A stretch of 25,380 nt of DNA from Rhizophagus sp. LPA8_4_AMF (GCA_021464525.1 JADRCO010000857.1:1-25380), one strand, 5' to 3'. Shown: positions 1 to 10,780, numbered from the stretch's first letter. Notes: generated by a model from the letters alone, not told the origin. Made by a program: numbers and translations.

Positions 1-139
1 TACTATACGAGGAATAACCTTGGCCAAATATCAAATTTTGGCCAGAATTAGCCCCGGGTACTAATCAAAAATATCGAAATTTGTAGTTGAATAGTACCCT
101 GGTACTATTTAAGGGGGATACTATTTGAGGGGGATACTG
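1..139. mobile_element. Right-hand end of a TA-flanked DNA transposon or MITE (partial)
   Basis: The stretch ends in a short direct repeat, two copies of TACTATTT followed by AAGGGGGA or GAGGGGGA, and then GATACTG next to a TA dinucleotide at 140-141. A terminus of the form ...CTG|TA is what pogo/Tigger and other Tc1-mariner elements leave after TA-targeted insertion. The other end lies outside the window, so size and coding content are unknown. No transposase reading frame is visible here. Family assignment is inference from the terminus only. Confidence 0.4.
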
Positions 140-151
140 TATGCAGCGCTA

Positions 152-310
152 TACGGTATATAAATTCTCTGTAAGTACATGGTGGGCCTGGTCTAAACTT
201 ATAAGAGCTCTTAATATTTTACTCTCTATAAATGCACACCCTCTTTAAGTACATATTCTACTATTTTTTACTATGGTCCCAAGGGGAGTGCACTTAGAGA
301 GATATCACTG
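152..310. mobile_element. Short degenerate MITE, pogo/Tigger-like terminal repeats
   Basis: The right terminus (270-310, read inward as CAGTGATATCTCTCTAAGTG and onward) is well preserved and abuts a TA at 311-312. A diverged inverted copy is recognisable at about 152-198, where the TCTCTGTAAGTACATGG and GGGCCTGGTCTAAACT blocks correspond to it. The internal 70 bases carry a further partial copy of the terminal motif near 231-252. No coding capacity. The element starts about ten bases from the end of the preceding transposon end, so the two insertions are side by side. Confidence 0.5.
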
Positions 311-312
311 TA

Positions 313-1869
313 ATACAGTTATTAGATATATGGTACCAGAAGTCTATATCAACAATAAAATTGGGATACTTATAAACTTTTCAACACTAAAAAATATATA
401 ATTTCAAAGAAATAAACTGGTAACTTTATTCTTTAAGACAAGCACTATTAAATTACCAGTCAGATTTTAAAATATTGTCTATATAAAAAGTTATAAACAT
501 TTGAAATTTAGTTATTTCTATATGTTCAGCTTAAATTTGAAATAAAAAAGTCATATGAATGTATTTATTTACAAAAATCGGATTGACATTTATTCCTTAA
601 ATACCATTTCAAGGTTTAAAATATTGAATTTTTTTCTCAATACTTAAATTCTGCCTTTTATCAGCTCAATTCTCTGAAAAACCCCAAAACTGGTATAATT
701 TTCAGTATTTTTTGGCTGAGTATATTTTTATGGAGTCTGGTCTGATGATCCTTCTGAGTTCAGTCATATCAATTTTCAGTGCAGTCATGTGAATTTGGAT
801 CCAGATCACCAAACCATATAGTCCAGTGATTCGCTCAAAATTACTTGGGTCCGATTGATTATAAATCTTGATCTACAGTTCTACACTAGATTTTTTTGAG
901 TATAATTTTTTATTGAACTGTAATGAATAATTATAATAATATTAATATTTATATTAATAATTTCAAAATTTTATGAGTCATTAATTAATAACTAATAATT
1001 TAATAATGAAATTAATTTAACTTGCTGCAGTAAGTTTAAATTTTTATATATATCCTCTTAAATTTAAACGAAATTTCTATATTTTATGTATTGAATTTTC
1101 TTATAAAATTATTTTAAGAAAGACTAAAACTATGGATGTTATTGACACCACTGAAGATAATGAAGATATTACTCGTCTACATGCAGTTCCTGCGCATTAA
1201 GACAATTGAAATCAATTTTTTGATTAATCCAATAAATCGTTATGAATTTATTATCAAAGTCATTCCAATTTTTTTTAAACTTCTTAACCATTTTGATAAA
1301 ATTTAGTAATTATTATATTGTATAAATAATTGATAAAATTTAATCAATATATTGTAAATATCTCGTAAATACATTATTAAACTACATTGTTAAATTTTAG
1401 TAAATACATGTATTGGAACAATATTATATATTTATATAACAAAGAAATACTAAATAATTCCAAGTTTGGGACTATCCTTGATGTATCATTCATATCAACT
1501 TCACTTTATAGGATATATCTCAAAGCTTCAATTCAGCATCCTCACCCATTAAAATAAAATTTGAAGGCAAAACCTTGATATTTTTATAATTAGTAATATA
1601 TTAGTCTTCAACTGATATTTCGATTTTTCTATCCAATAAACTATTTAAACTATTTAAAAATATACATTATAAAATTAAATATTTTTATATTTTTACTTAT
1701 ATATATATGTATAATTTTACCCTTATTAGCTATTAAAAGTAAGTGTGTCATATTTATTTACAATTCATGAATTCATTATAAAATTGAGAAATGATTGCAT
1801 AATTTGTTTGGATTTTATGTAGCAAAATCTGCTAAAAAGCTAAATATTGAATTAAATAAATATCGTTAA
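313..1869. other. AT-rich intergenic region, no gene recognised
   Basis: Mostly A/T runs (for example 900-1020 and 1560-1720). A less AT-rich island at about 690-880 contains an imperfect tandem pair built on CAGTCATATCAATTT and CAGTCATGTGAATTT (about 764-797); it resembles a decayed dispersed repeat, but no family is identifiable. An isolated 22-codon reading frame starts with ATG at 1132 (MDVIDTTEDNED...) and closes at 1200; its sequence complexity is above the surroundings, so it might be a stray exon or relic, but nothing supports expression. Confidence 0.4.
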
Positions 1870-1888
1870 ACGCGTCACAGCCGTCACA
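1870..1888 (+). promoter_or_regulatory. Possible MCB box and CGTCACA direct repeat upstream of pol4
   Basis: ACGCGT lies at 1870-1875, about 85 bases before the pol4 ATG, overlapping the first of two CGTCACA copies (1873-1879 and 1882-1888, nine bases apart). ACGCGT is the MluI cell-cycle box bound by MBF in yeasts, which drives G1/S expression of replication and repair genes. Its position before a repair polymerase in an otherwise AT-rich leader is suggestive. Function in this organism is inferred. Confidence 0.35.
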
Positions 1889-1959
1889 CGGGATTAATGG
1901 ATTAAATAATATTTAACACGGTCACGATTACAAAATGTAAATACTCGTGTTTTTTTATA

Positions 1960-4216
1960 ATGTCTGATAACAATTACTTCAAGAATTGGAAGTTTTATAT
2001 TATTGATGCAAGAATACCAGAAGACAAGTTGGAAACTTGCAAGAAACGAATACTTTCTCATTGCGGACAGCTTATAGATAATTTAGATAACGCTGATGTT
2101 ATATTGACTCTTTTTAAAACTCCAACACGACTAGTGCGTTATGTGTCTCCAGAAACGCGCAAACCTATATGTTCTATTGATTGGGTTGAAGAATGGTGTG
2201 CAATAATATTTATTATTTTTAAAAGTATGTTTTTTTAAAAAAAAACTAAAGGATTTATCTTTAAAGTGAAACAGCTAGAATGAGAGTGCCATATGATGGT
2301 TTTTTGATAAATATGAAACCCGAACCACTTAACGAAACTTTTGTGCAGAACAAAGCTTATCAGAGTGAATCAACGAACAGTGACAGAGGGTAAATTAGGG
2401 TAAATTGTCCAATTCTTAAATATTTTATTCCTTTTAACTAAATTTTTTAATTTTTCATAGGGATTCTTCTGATTCAGGAAATAATTTTACAGATGAAGAA
2501 CAAAGTTCAGATATGGAATGTTTGTATTTATTATGTTTCGAGCAAAATTGTGTAAAGTGAAAAATCAAAGTTATTTAATTTTTTTTGATCGAACTATAGT
2601 CGATTTAGATCCTTGTTTCATTAATACAAAATACGAATGTCTTCGTCCTACACCTCTTAAACCCAAGTACAATCAATGCCTCGTGGAATTGCTAGAAGTG
2701 ATAGAACATGCACGTGAGTTAAATGGTGAAGAGAGAAATGCATTGAGCTATCGTCATGCGATTGCAGCACTAAAGGTAATTTAAATAAAACAATAATATA
2801 ATAAGATTAACTTATAAGATTCGGTTTAATTAGGCTTATCCACGTAATATTGAAAGCTACGCAGAAGCTCGTAAAATAATAGGTAAGGGAATATACTTTT
2901 ATTGTTATTGGAATTTGACTAAGATATAAAATGAGTTTCATCATAGGAATTGGTCCGAAAATCGGGAATCATATAAAAGAATTTTTAACAACAGGTTATT
3001 AGCACATAAATCTTTATTTTTTGAAAAATTATACACGGTTTGAATTTATTCATCCTATTGAATTATAGGCACAATTCCTGAAGCAGAAGAAATTATTGCA
3101 AGTGAAAAATACCAAACTCTGGATATTTTTTCCCGCGTTTATGGTAAGATTGATAGTTGTCAGTCTAACGCGAAATGAACTTCTCGTGTGAATCACTAAT
3201 ATATTTTAATTTCCAATTTTTTGAGGTGTTGGCTATAAAACAGCTCTGAAATGGTACCGAAAAGGATATAAGTCGATAAGAGAGAGCATGAAGGATCCAT
3301 ATTTAACTCATGTTCAGAGATTGGGTTTGGAGCTATTTGATGATTTTCAGAAAAAGTAGATAGAAAATAATATTTTGAAGAATTTTTTTTTTTGTCATGA
3401 AATTTAATTAATTGAAAATTTTAGGATGTCAAGACAAGATATACAAGAAATATTAGATATTTTGGATAAAGTTATTAAAACTATGTACCCAGATTGTATG
3501 ATTACTCCTGTTGGAGGATATCGTCGCGGGAAAGAATTCAGTGGAGATTTAGATGTTGTCGTATCGCATCCTCAAGAGACCGTTGCGAATTATTTGTTAA
3601 AGGATATAGTAGAAATGCTTATAAATAAAGGTTTGTAATTTGTAAAATTTGTAATTATTTCAACTTAATTAACTTCTAATTGATTTGGACATCTATTTAG
3701 GACACTTGAAACATAAACTTTTTTATGGGCAGTCAAGCGCTAAAAATAAAAAGGATATTCCGAGTGAACTTATATCTTCCCATAAAAATGTCATGGACAA
3801 CCTCGATAAGGTACAAACTTATGTTTGTTTTTTACAATACCCTTGTTAACTCACTATTTAAAATTTTTAGTGTTTTTGTGCTTTTATCCAACCAAGTACA
3901 CAAATATGTCGGCAAGTTGATCTTATAATAGCTCCTTATTCCCAATATCCAACAGCTGTTCTTGGTTGGACAGGTATATTGTCTTGTCGATTTCATTAAA
4001 CGCGCATTAAACTAATATCGCTATGATAATTTAGGGTCGAAACAATTTGAACGATCGATAAGAAATTATGCAAAGAAAGAGAGAAAAATGACATTTGCGT
4101 CACATGGGCTCTTCTTAAATGTTGTTCCAAGAAGACGCGTCTGTGTAACTTCTGAGAAAGAGGTCTTCGATATTTTAGGAATACCTTGGGTGGAACCTGA
4201 AATGAGAAATTGTTAA
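1960..4216 (+). CDS. pol4: DNA polymerase family X, mu/TdT-like (Pol4), BRCT-containing
   Basis: Twelve coding exons: 1960-2197, 2275-2389, 2461-2519, 2600-2775, 2834-2882, 2947-2994, 3069-3143, 3226-3355, 3425-3630, 3701-3810, 3871-3973, 4035-4216; about 496 residues. An N-terminal BRCT domain (about 8-95) is followed by an acidic/Ser linker, the 8-kDa domain with its helix-hairpin-helix (GIGPKIG), and the polymerase core. The metal-binding aspartates are present: GDLDVVV (D338, D340) and RQVDLIIAP (D419). LGWTGSKQFER (about 433-443) carries the Gly-Trp pair typical of Pol mu and TdT rather than the Tyr-Phe of Pol beta/lambda. The lyase lysine (Pol beta Lys72) aligns with His221. The family fills short gaps at double-strand breaks during end joining. 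The intron 1 donor is uncertain: GTGCAA at 2198 gives the better BRCT spacing, GTATGT at 2225 is the stronger site; both keep frame. Confidence 0.93.
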
Positions 4217-6195
4217 TTTATTAGGAAGATATATAATGTTCCATGGTTATTTATCACTTAATTTCACTTTAGAGTTAGGTTCAAATTTGTAACAGTAGTT
4301 AACTAGTTTATAAAGAATTGTGTATATTTACTAAAGTCTTATTATATTTATCTATTTATTATGTTATCAAATTTGATGTATTAATTTTATTACACAATTG
4401 ATTAAGTATTACGTGGTCTTGTCTAAAAAAATGCATGTTCTTTGTCGATAACTAGTTATATATAATGTCATTGTCTAAATTTCTATATTTAAGATAAAAG
4501 GAGCGCTTGAGGTAACATTCTCGAAGTTAACTTTGCAAGAAATAATCATTGGAACGCTATCCGTAGTCTTACCGATTTTACATATTCATGTTCATGTATA
4601 CATATCTTTTTGACAGAGGAGGTCCTTTTCCAAATTGATGACGTTTACCATATTTAGTTCATTCTCAAAGAACATTAAAAGCTCCACTGACAATTTAATG
4701 GCAAAAAATCCACGTGTCAAATAAAGACAAATATGGACTACCCGTGGGGAATATTACACACCGTTTAAAAATGTCTTGGGTACTCTCAAAGGGAGTATTT
4801 AAGTGGTGCAGTACGGAGTTTTCATTAATACAAAGAAAATTTGGCGAGAAAAGGAAGTTTCCATAAAAATATACGCCTTTATTATGTAATTATGTAGAAG
4901 ACAAAAAGATTGGAGAGTAGAAATTGATAGCTTATTACAAATAGCACGAGAACCTTTCCTTTATTATAAAGAACACGAGTCAGTCTTTTTTTTACGTTCA
5001 TTCTAACTGGAATAGTATTGTTACGGCATTGTTCACTGTAAAGCCAAATCGAGATTTAAAACGCATGCTGAACCTTATCTCAGATTTATAAGTATGTTGA
5101 TAAAACTTACCACGTTGTTGTAATACATATTACTACTGCATGGTTATTAACTTATTATATAATACTTATTATATAATATCAGATTTCACATGTAAATCTG
5201 CGTAAGCTTGCTTGCATAAATTGTTGTATTTGTAAATGCAAGCCTACTCATTATTAATATATTGTAAATGCCAAAAAAGCATATATATTTTTATCTATTA
5301 TTTTACTGATTTTACTGATTAAAAATATATTCAACTAACTCTAAAATAGCTCTTAAAACAATAGAAAAGTTTAATACATTTTTTACTTATAAATATAATA
5401 TAACAAAATTGAATAAAATTCCAATTCACAAATAAATTTAGACTAAAATATTGAAAATACAAAACATAAGGAGGTTGCAATAGTAGCTAAGCAAAAATTT
5501 GCTTAAACCGTCCATCATATATGATGTTTTGGCAGATATTATAGTTAAAGCAATTAATGATATACTATTTGCTAAGATACATTTATTAAGCAAGATACAA
5601 ATCAACAAAAAAATATTTTTATTCAAATTTTAAGTTTGTAAAAGCTAACTTAAATCACAAAATTTTTTATTTAAAAAAAGTATAGATTTATAGATTTATT
5701 TAATATAAAGTTAGTTAATGAGTTAATTCAGAAAATATATTTATTTATATATATTTTGAATAATAAGAGTTATTGCGGATGTGCAATGCAACATTTATTC
5801 CAGAATAAGAAATGCATTATGTAGTCTCCATTGAAACTCCTTACGAAATCATAAATAGCAGAAGTATAAATATTGACAATTATAAAAATTGACATTACAA
5901 CTACCATATTCTCTCAATAGTATAAAAATAGAAATATAACTTCTTAACAACCTAATGGTTACAATTCTTTGGAAATTCAGGTTATCAGGAAGAGATTTTT
6001 TTATATTTGAGAGCAGAAATTCTTTCCCAGTTTTGGCATTTCTAAAAGAAACGTGTGCGATATTAATATTTCCTATCTTAGTTGTTAAAATTCATTCAAT
6101 AACATTTTCGGAATTTACCCCTCTGCTGTCAGCACGATTCTCAATCCGAATTATTGTAATTTTTAATATCCACAAGTTGTGGCAGAATCCAATAA
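4217..6195. other. Long gene-free stretch between pol4 and smg9 3' ends
   Basis: About 2 kb with no convincing reading frame. The edges should hold the 3' untranslated regions of the two convergent genes. Small structures are visible: a C/D-box-like arrangement (TGATGA at 4636-4641, CTGA at 4687-4690), a CACGTG at 4711-4716, and two adjacent hairpins at 5180-5200 (CAGATTT/AAATCTG) and 5210-5243 (GCTTGCAT/ATGCAAGC). The interval 4560-5060 is less AT-rich than its surroundings and could be transcribed, but nothing identifies it. A forward reading frame at 5955-6239 runs antisense over the last smg9 exon and shows no protein-like features. Confidence 0.4.
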
Positions 6196-8265
6196 TCACA
6201 TATCCCTTAACTTATGCGAAAACTTTACATAATCTATAATAAACTCGGATTTACGAACTAAATCCCAAGCTTTCATGGCATTTTTAAACCTGTAATTAAA
6301 AATTGTTTCTTTAATACATAAATTATTAATTGGAATCTGGAAAAAATGATTTTACCATTCTTTTTCAGAAATTTGTCCCTTTTTGCCACTTTTTTTTGGC
6401 AATTCAAATATTTGATTTCTCATTGATTCTGCGAAAACTAAAAATGGATCTGCATTCGGATATTTAGAACCTGTTCCTTTTCCCTTAGGATGAAGAGGTT
6501 GACTCTCAAAAGGTAGAAGAAATAAATTTGGCATTAGATATTCATCAGAACGTTTATACATAGTAGAGGTTTTAGCCAGAGAGACCGTACCTACTTATTA
6601 AGATATTAGAAAAAATACTGCATTATTAAACCTGCAAATTATTCTAAAGGAATTTGTAGTAATTGTAATTTACCAAAAATTTTTAAATTGGATCCTTGAA
6701 ACATTTTATTTAACATATCACACACGAGATCATATCTAACTGTTGTAAATTCGGTAGGAGATGTTTTGTTGCATACCAAAACTGATTAAAACAATAAGCA
6801 ATAAACGTTAATATTTAATTAAAATAATCAGGAGTCAGATTTGAGTTAGCTTACCGATATCAGGATAATATTCGACTCCATTATCACTCGAGGTCAACGA
6901 TGGTATTGTTGGGTATTCTGGAATTCTATACTTCAACATTTCAGCTTTCTTCAAAAATTCCCATGTAGCGTAATCAACACTTTCAGTAACAACCATAACA
7001 ACGTTACAAACAGAATACAGAAACAAAGCAAGTTGTAGAGACTAAAATTTTAAAAGATTATTAATAAAATTAATGTCTATACTTTTAAAGATTGATATAC
7101 TCTAAATTTAATATTAACCTGCAACTCGAGCCAAACCTCAGGTGTTATATTATCAGGAATATAGTCATTTCTAATCGCATGTTCTAAAACTGAGAGACTA
7201 TAAATCGGCTACGTAAAAAAATTAATTTGTATTAGATAATTTAAATGGGATATTTTGATGTTATAAATATACTACCTGGGCATCCAAAAGAACTATTTTT
7301 TCAGGGGTCACATGAATATCAATTCCAATTGTTTCGTGACTTGCAAAATTAAGGGTATCAATCGATTGACTCGAAAATGCCTGTTATTACGAGAGATTTA
7401 ATAAAGGCTCAAAAAATACTAAAGTGAAAGATGATTATTATGCAATAATTATACATTCTGTGGAACTTGGCATAAAGTAGAAATAACGGTGGATTTTCCT
7501 GATCCTTGCGGTCCGAAGACACCTACAACGAAATGACCAGGAAGATCGCTCAGGATCTATAATTATTTTAATACCGATTTCAAGTTAATATGTCCTTAGA
7601 ATAGTGGAATAAATTGCATTCGAAAATTACGCTTACATACTTTTAGCAACCAACCTTTAAGACAGATTCATTATTAAATATTCCTTTTTCATTAACCATT
7701 TTAACAAATGGTCTTTCGAGAGATTTTCCTCGCGTGCCAAGAAGTTTAGTCTCTGCACGTGAAACATTGGTCGAAGTAGCTCGATTAAATAATGCTTCTT
7801 CCCGAACTGGTGTCGTGCTGGACAACCGAGTTTGGGGAGAAGTCTCTGCTATTGGCTTTGTCGTTGTAGATTGAGGAGGAGAGGAAGTAGTTGTTTGAGA
7901 GGAACTACTTGGTTGAGGTCTACGTTCTAGAATGACGGGTGCCTGATAAAAAGATTTGGGAAGGTGATCTGGTGTTGGTGTCGTCAAAGATCCTGAAGGA
8001 TGATCCTAATATGTAAAGAATTTTCGAAAAAACTTGAATAAAAATAATGAAAACTAAATTATAAAATAAGACGGTTCTTTTTTAATACCTTTAGTTTTCT
8101 TTCGCGTCTTCGACCCCCTCCCTCTCCACGTGTACGTTCTCCTCTTCCACCTTCTCTACGTCCTCCTTTGGGGTGACCATTACCACCCATGTCACGAACA
8201 CTTCTTCCGGGTCTTCCATCTTCATTGTGCTCTTCTGTATCGCGGTTGTTACCTCCTTTTGCCAT
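6196..8265 (-). CDS. smg9: SMG9, nonsense-mediated mRNA decay factor (SMG1 complex subunit)
   Basis: Nine coding exons on the minus strand: 8089-8265, 7655-8005, 7455-7556, 7276-7380, 7119-7208, 6855-7041, 6674-6781, 6356-6590, 6196-6289; 482 residues, close to the roughly 520 of animal SMG9. The first exon encodes an Arg/Gly-rich basic tail, the second a Ser/Thr/Pro linker. The G domain follows: FVVGVFGPQGSGKST (P-loop about 191-199), a GIDIHVTPEKIVLLDAQ strand pair, an EEYYPDI-like segment written VEYYPDI, then LVCNK. The end ISEKEWFKNAMKAWDLVRKS matches the conserved SMG9 C terminus. In animals SMG9 pairs with SMG8 and restrains the SMG1 kinase that phosphorylates UPF1. The gene is absent from budding yeast, so this is an ancestral-type decay system. 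The start is the only in-frame ATG ahead of the RGG-type region and faces gtr2 across a short promoter. Confidence 0.93.
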
Positions 8266-8436
8266 AGGAATAATGAAAATTGAACGACAAGAAAGTTGAT
8301 ATAAAGCGATATATCAAAGAATTCAATCTTTATAGTTCGCTCTTTGATAGTGCACGTGATAAATTATCGTTTCGGAATTTATATATTTGTATCGGAAAAA
8401 TTCCCGTAATCGATCTTTTGAACTGCTACTTTTGCT
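8266..8436. promoter_or_regulatory. Shared divergent promoter of smg9 and gtr2
   Basis: Only 171 bases separate the two start codons. The interval holds an inverted repeat ATCAAAGA (8313-8320) / TCTTTGAT (8341-8348) with a 20-base spacer and, just after it, an E-box CACGTG at 8353-8358. Both are symmetric, as expected for dimeric regulators serving either direction. Regulator identity is unknown; CACGTG is bound by Cbf1-type bHLH factors in other fungi. Confidence 0.5.
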
Positions 8437-10193
8437 ATGTCGGTATGTCCTAACCAACATACCTTTGATGCTATTTATTTTTTTTCCAAAATTATAACAT
8501 TTATATTTCTTTTAGCACTCTGAAGATGAATATAGCCTCCATACAAGTCCTATTTGGTATTGTAGTTCTTCAAATTTCGAAAATTATTAGTTTACCCTAA
8601 TTTAATTGGATACTTTTTTATTTTAGCAATGATGTGTCTGAAGATCCTGTTCAAGACCATCGACCGCGATTATTGATTATGGGTCTAAGGAGGTGGGTAA
8701 GAAATATCTAAGGTAAACTTATTTTCATTCAAATGTCTGTTAAGAAGAAATTCTGATAAATAAATTCATAGGAGCGGCAAATCCAGTATTCAAAAAGTCG
8801 TATTTCATAAAATGGCAGCTAATGAAACCTTATTCCTCGAAAGCACCAATAAAATTATTAAAGAGAATATCACGTAATTATTCTCGGATTTTTTATCCAA
8901 TTTTTTTTTTTTCGAAGTAATGCTTTTTTTTTGATTTTAACTTTATAAAACATGTAGATCATTTATTGATTTTCAAGTATGGGACTTTCCTGGACAAATC
9001 GATTATTTTGATACAGCAACTTATGATTCAGATGTCATTTTTGGAGAGTACGGAGCGTTAATTTTCGTAATCGATGCACAAGTAAGTTCATGTCCTTGTG
9101 ATTATAAAATTATTAATCAAATGTGACTATAATGACATCTTTAAAATCCAGGACGACTATATTGAAGCTCTCAATAGATTGCATCAGACTGTTTTACGTG
9201 CTCATGAAAAAAATAAAAATCTCACTTTTGAAGTATTTATACATAAAGTTGACGCTTTGTCTGATGAGTTCAAAATCGACACACAACGCGACATTCAACA
9301 GCGTACTACAGACGAATTAGCAGATGTTGGATTAGAAAATGTTCCTTTGTCTTTTTATTTAACTAGTATTTATGACCATTCAATCTTTGAAGCTTTCAGC
9401 AAAGTTATTCAAAAATTAATACCTCAATTACCAACTTTGGAAAATTTGTTGAATATTTTGTGTGCGGTATGTTATTTATTTGTTACTATTATTAAGGTCC
9501 AAGTATTAAATTAACTTGGCTTTAAAAATTTTTTAGAATTCCGGAATAGAAAAAGCATTTTTGTTTGATGTCAATTCGAAAATTTATATTGCTACCGATA
9601 GTTCTCCTGTTGATATGCAAACTTACGAAATTTGTAGTGATATGATTGACGTTATTATCGATATTTCTGAAATATACGGGTACATTTGATTTGCTAAGAA
9701 TTATTTTTAATAGGTTATAATAATTACGTAAATTGGAATCTTTTACTGACATTATTGTTAATTCTTTCAACAGTCGTACGACTTCATTTCATCAAATTAA
9801 CGACGAAATATATGGAGATGATCAAACACAAGTCGAAACCAATGGGAAGGCAGGAAATTATGGTACAACTACTGACACCGCAAACGATGCGGCATCATTA
9901 ATCAAGTTAAACAACGGAATGGTACTATGTCTCAGGGGAGTGAACAGGTATATATTCAAACTCTTATTTAAAATATTAATCTAGAAACTCGTGACTAAAC
10001 GATCAAATTTAGATTTCTTGCATTGGTTTGTCTCCTTCGATCCGATAATTTCGAAAAACATGGTTTAATAGATTATAATTTTCAATGCTTTAAACAAGCA
10101 ATAGCAGATGTATTTGAATTAAAACGCCGTAGTGCTGAAAGATTGAGACACGAAGGAATGAGACTTTCGGGAGATGTTAATGAAGGGGGATAA
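8437..10193 (+). CDS. gtr2: Rag-family GTPase Gtr2 (RagC/D orthologue)
   Basis: Nine coding exons: 8437-8442, 8516-8556, 8627-8692, 8772-8873, 8958-9081, 9152-9466, 9537-9679, 9774-9947, 10013-10193; 383 residues. The first coding exon holds just ATG-TCG. The P-loop is GLRRSGKSSI (about 35-44), the G3 segment WDFPGQ, and the G4 segment HKVD. Long blocks such as [20 protein letters not shown] and [20 protein letters not shown] are nearly those of animal RagC, and the C-terminal roadblock-type dimerisation domain is complete ([10 protein letters not shown] near the end). In fungi and animals Gtr2/RagC pairs with Gtr1/RagA on the vacuole or lysosome and signals amino-acid sufficiency to TORC1. 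A Thr/Asn/Gly-rich loop of about 30 residues before IIKLNNG-type sequence (here LIKLNNG) is the most variable part. Confidence 0.96.
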
Positions 10194-10780
10194 ATTTAGT
10201 TCATATAAGCTAATTTCATGTATCAAAAAATAGAATCATTATTTATTTAGCTAATGTAATATTATTTATTAAACATTAAATTATTTTAAAATAATAAATA
10301 GGAACTAAACGTTGTAGTTAACATGCATAATCTCTATCAGTAGACAAGATGTAATCACTTTGTAATCTTAATAGGCCTGATTACATTTACCTTGATTGAA
10401 TAAAATAACTCTGGCAAAATGATAACAAATGTTTTGAATTTATACTTTTTAATTGTTAAATATTTATTAATTAAGAAGGACTGGTATCTAGATTTATGAC
10501 GAATATTTTTTTAAAAAATTTGAGTTCATAATAATGGTAATACCAAGGAAAGAATTGTTATAAATTAGCTATTTAACAATCAATAAAAATAAAATAAATA
10601 AAATAAAATAATAATCATATTAAATCTAAAGGCAAATTTTAAAATTAAATAAGTATAATTTATAGTGAAGTAAGAAAAATATAATAACACACCTTGAAAC
10701 CTCAACCACTTCAAGAGATACTCATAAAAGTCATCAAATCAAATTTTCTTTACCTTGATATATTTAAATATAATGTTTTT
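10194..10780. other. Intergenic region between convergent gtr2 and creC
   Basis: About 590 bases of 3' flanking DNA for both genes. It contains candidate polyadenylation-type AATAAA strings and an A-rich simple repeat of AAATA/AAAATA units at about 10581-10612. No gene or structured element is evident. Confidence 0.5.

Noticed and set aside
690-880. C/D snoRNA or named repeat family in the less AT-rich island
   Set aside because: A TGATGAT string is present, but there is no matching D box with a closing stem, and no repeat family can be named from the sequence alone.
5955-6239. Forward 94-codon open frame
   Set aside because: It runs antisense into the last smg9 exon, has no recognisable motif and fits the 3' untranslated region of smg9.
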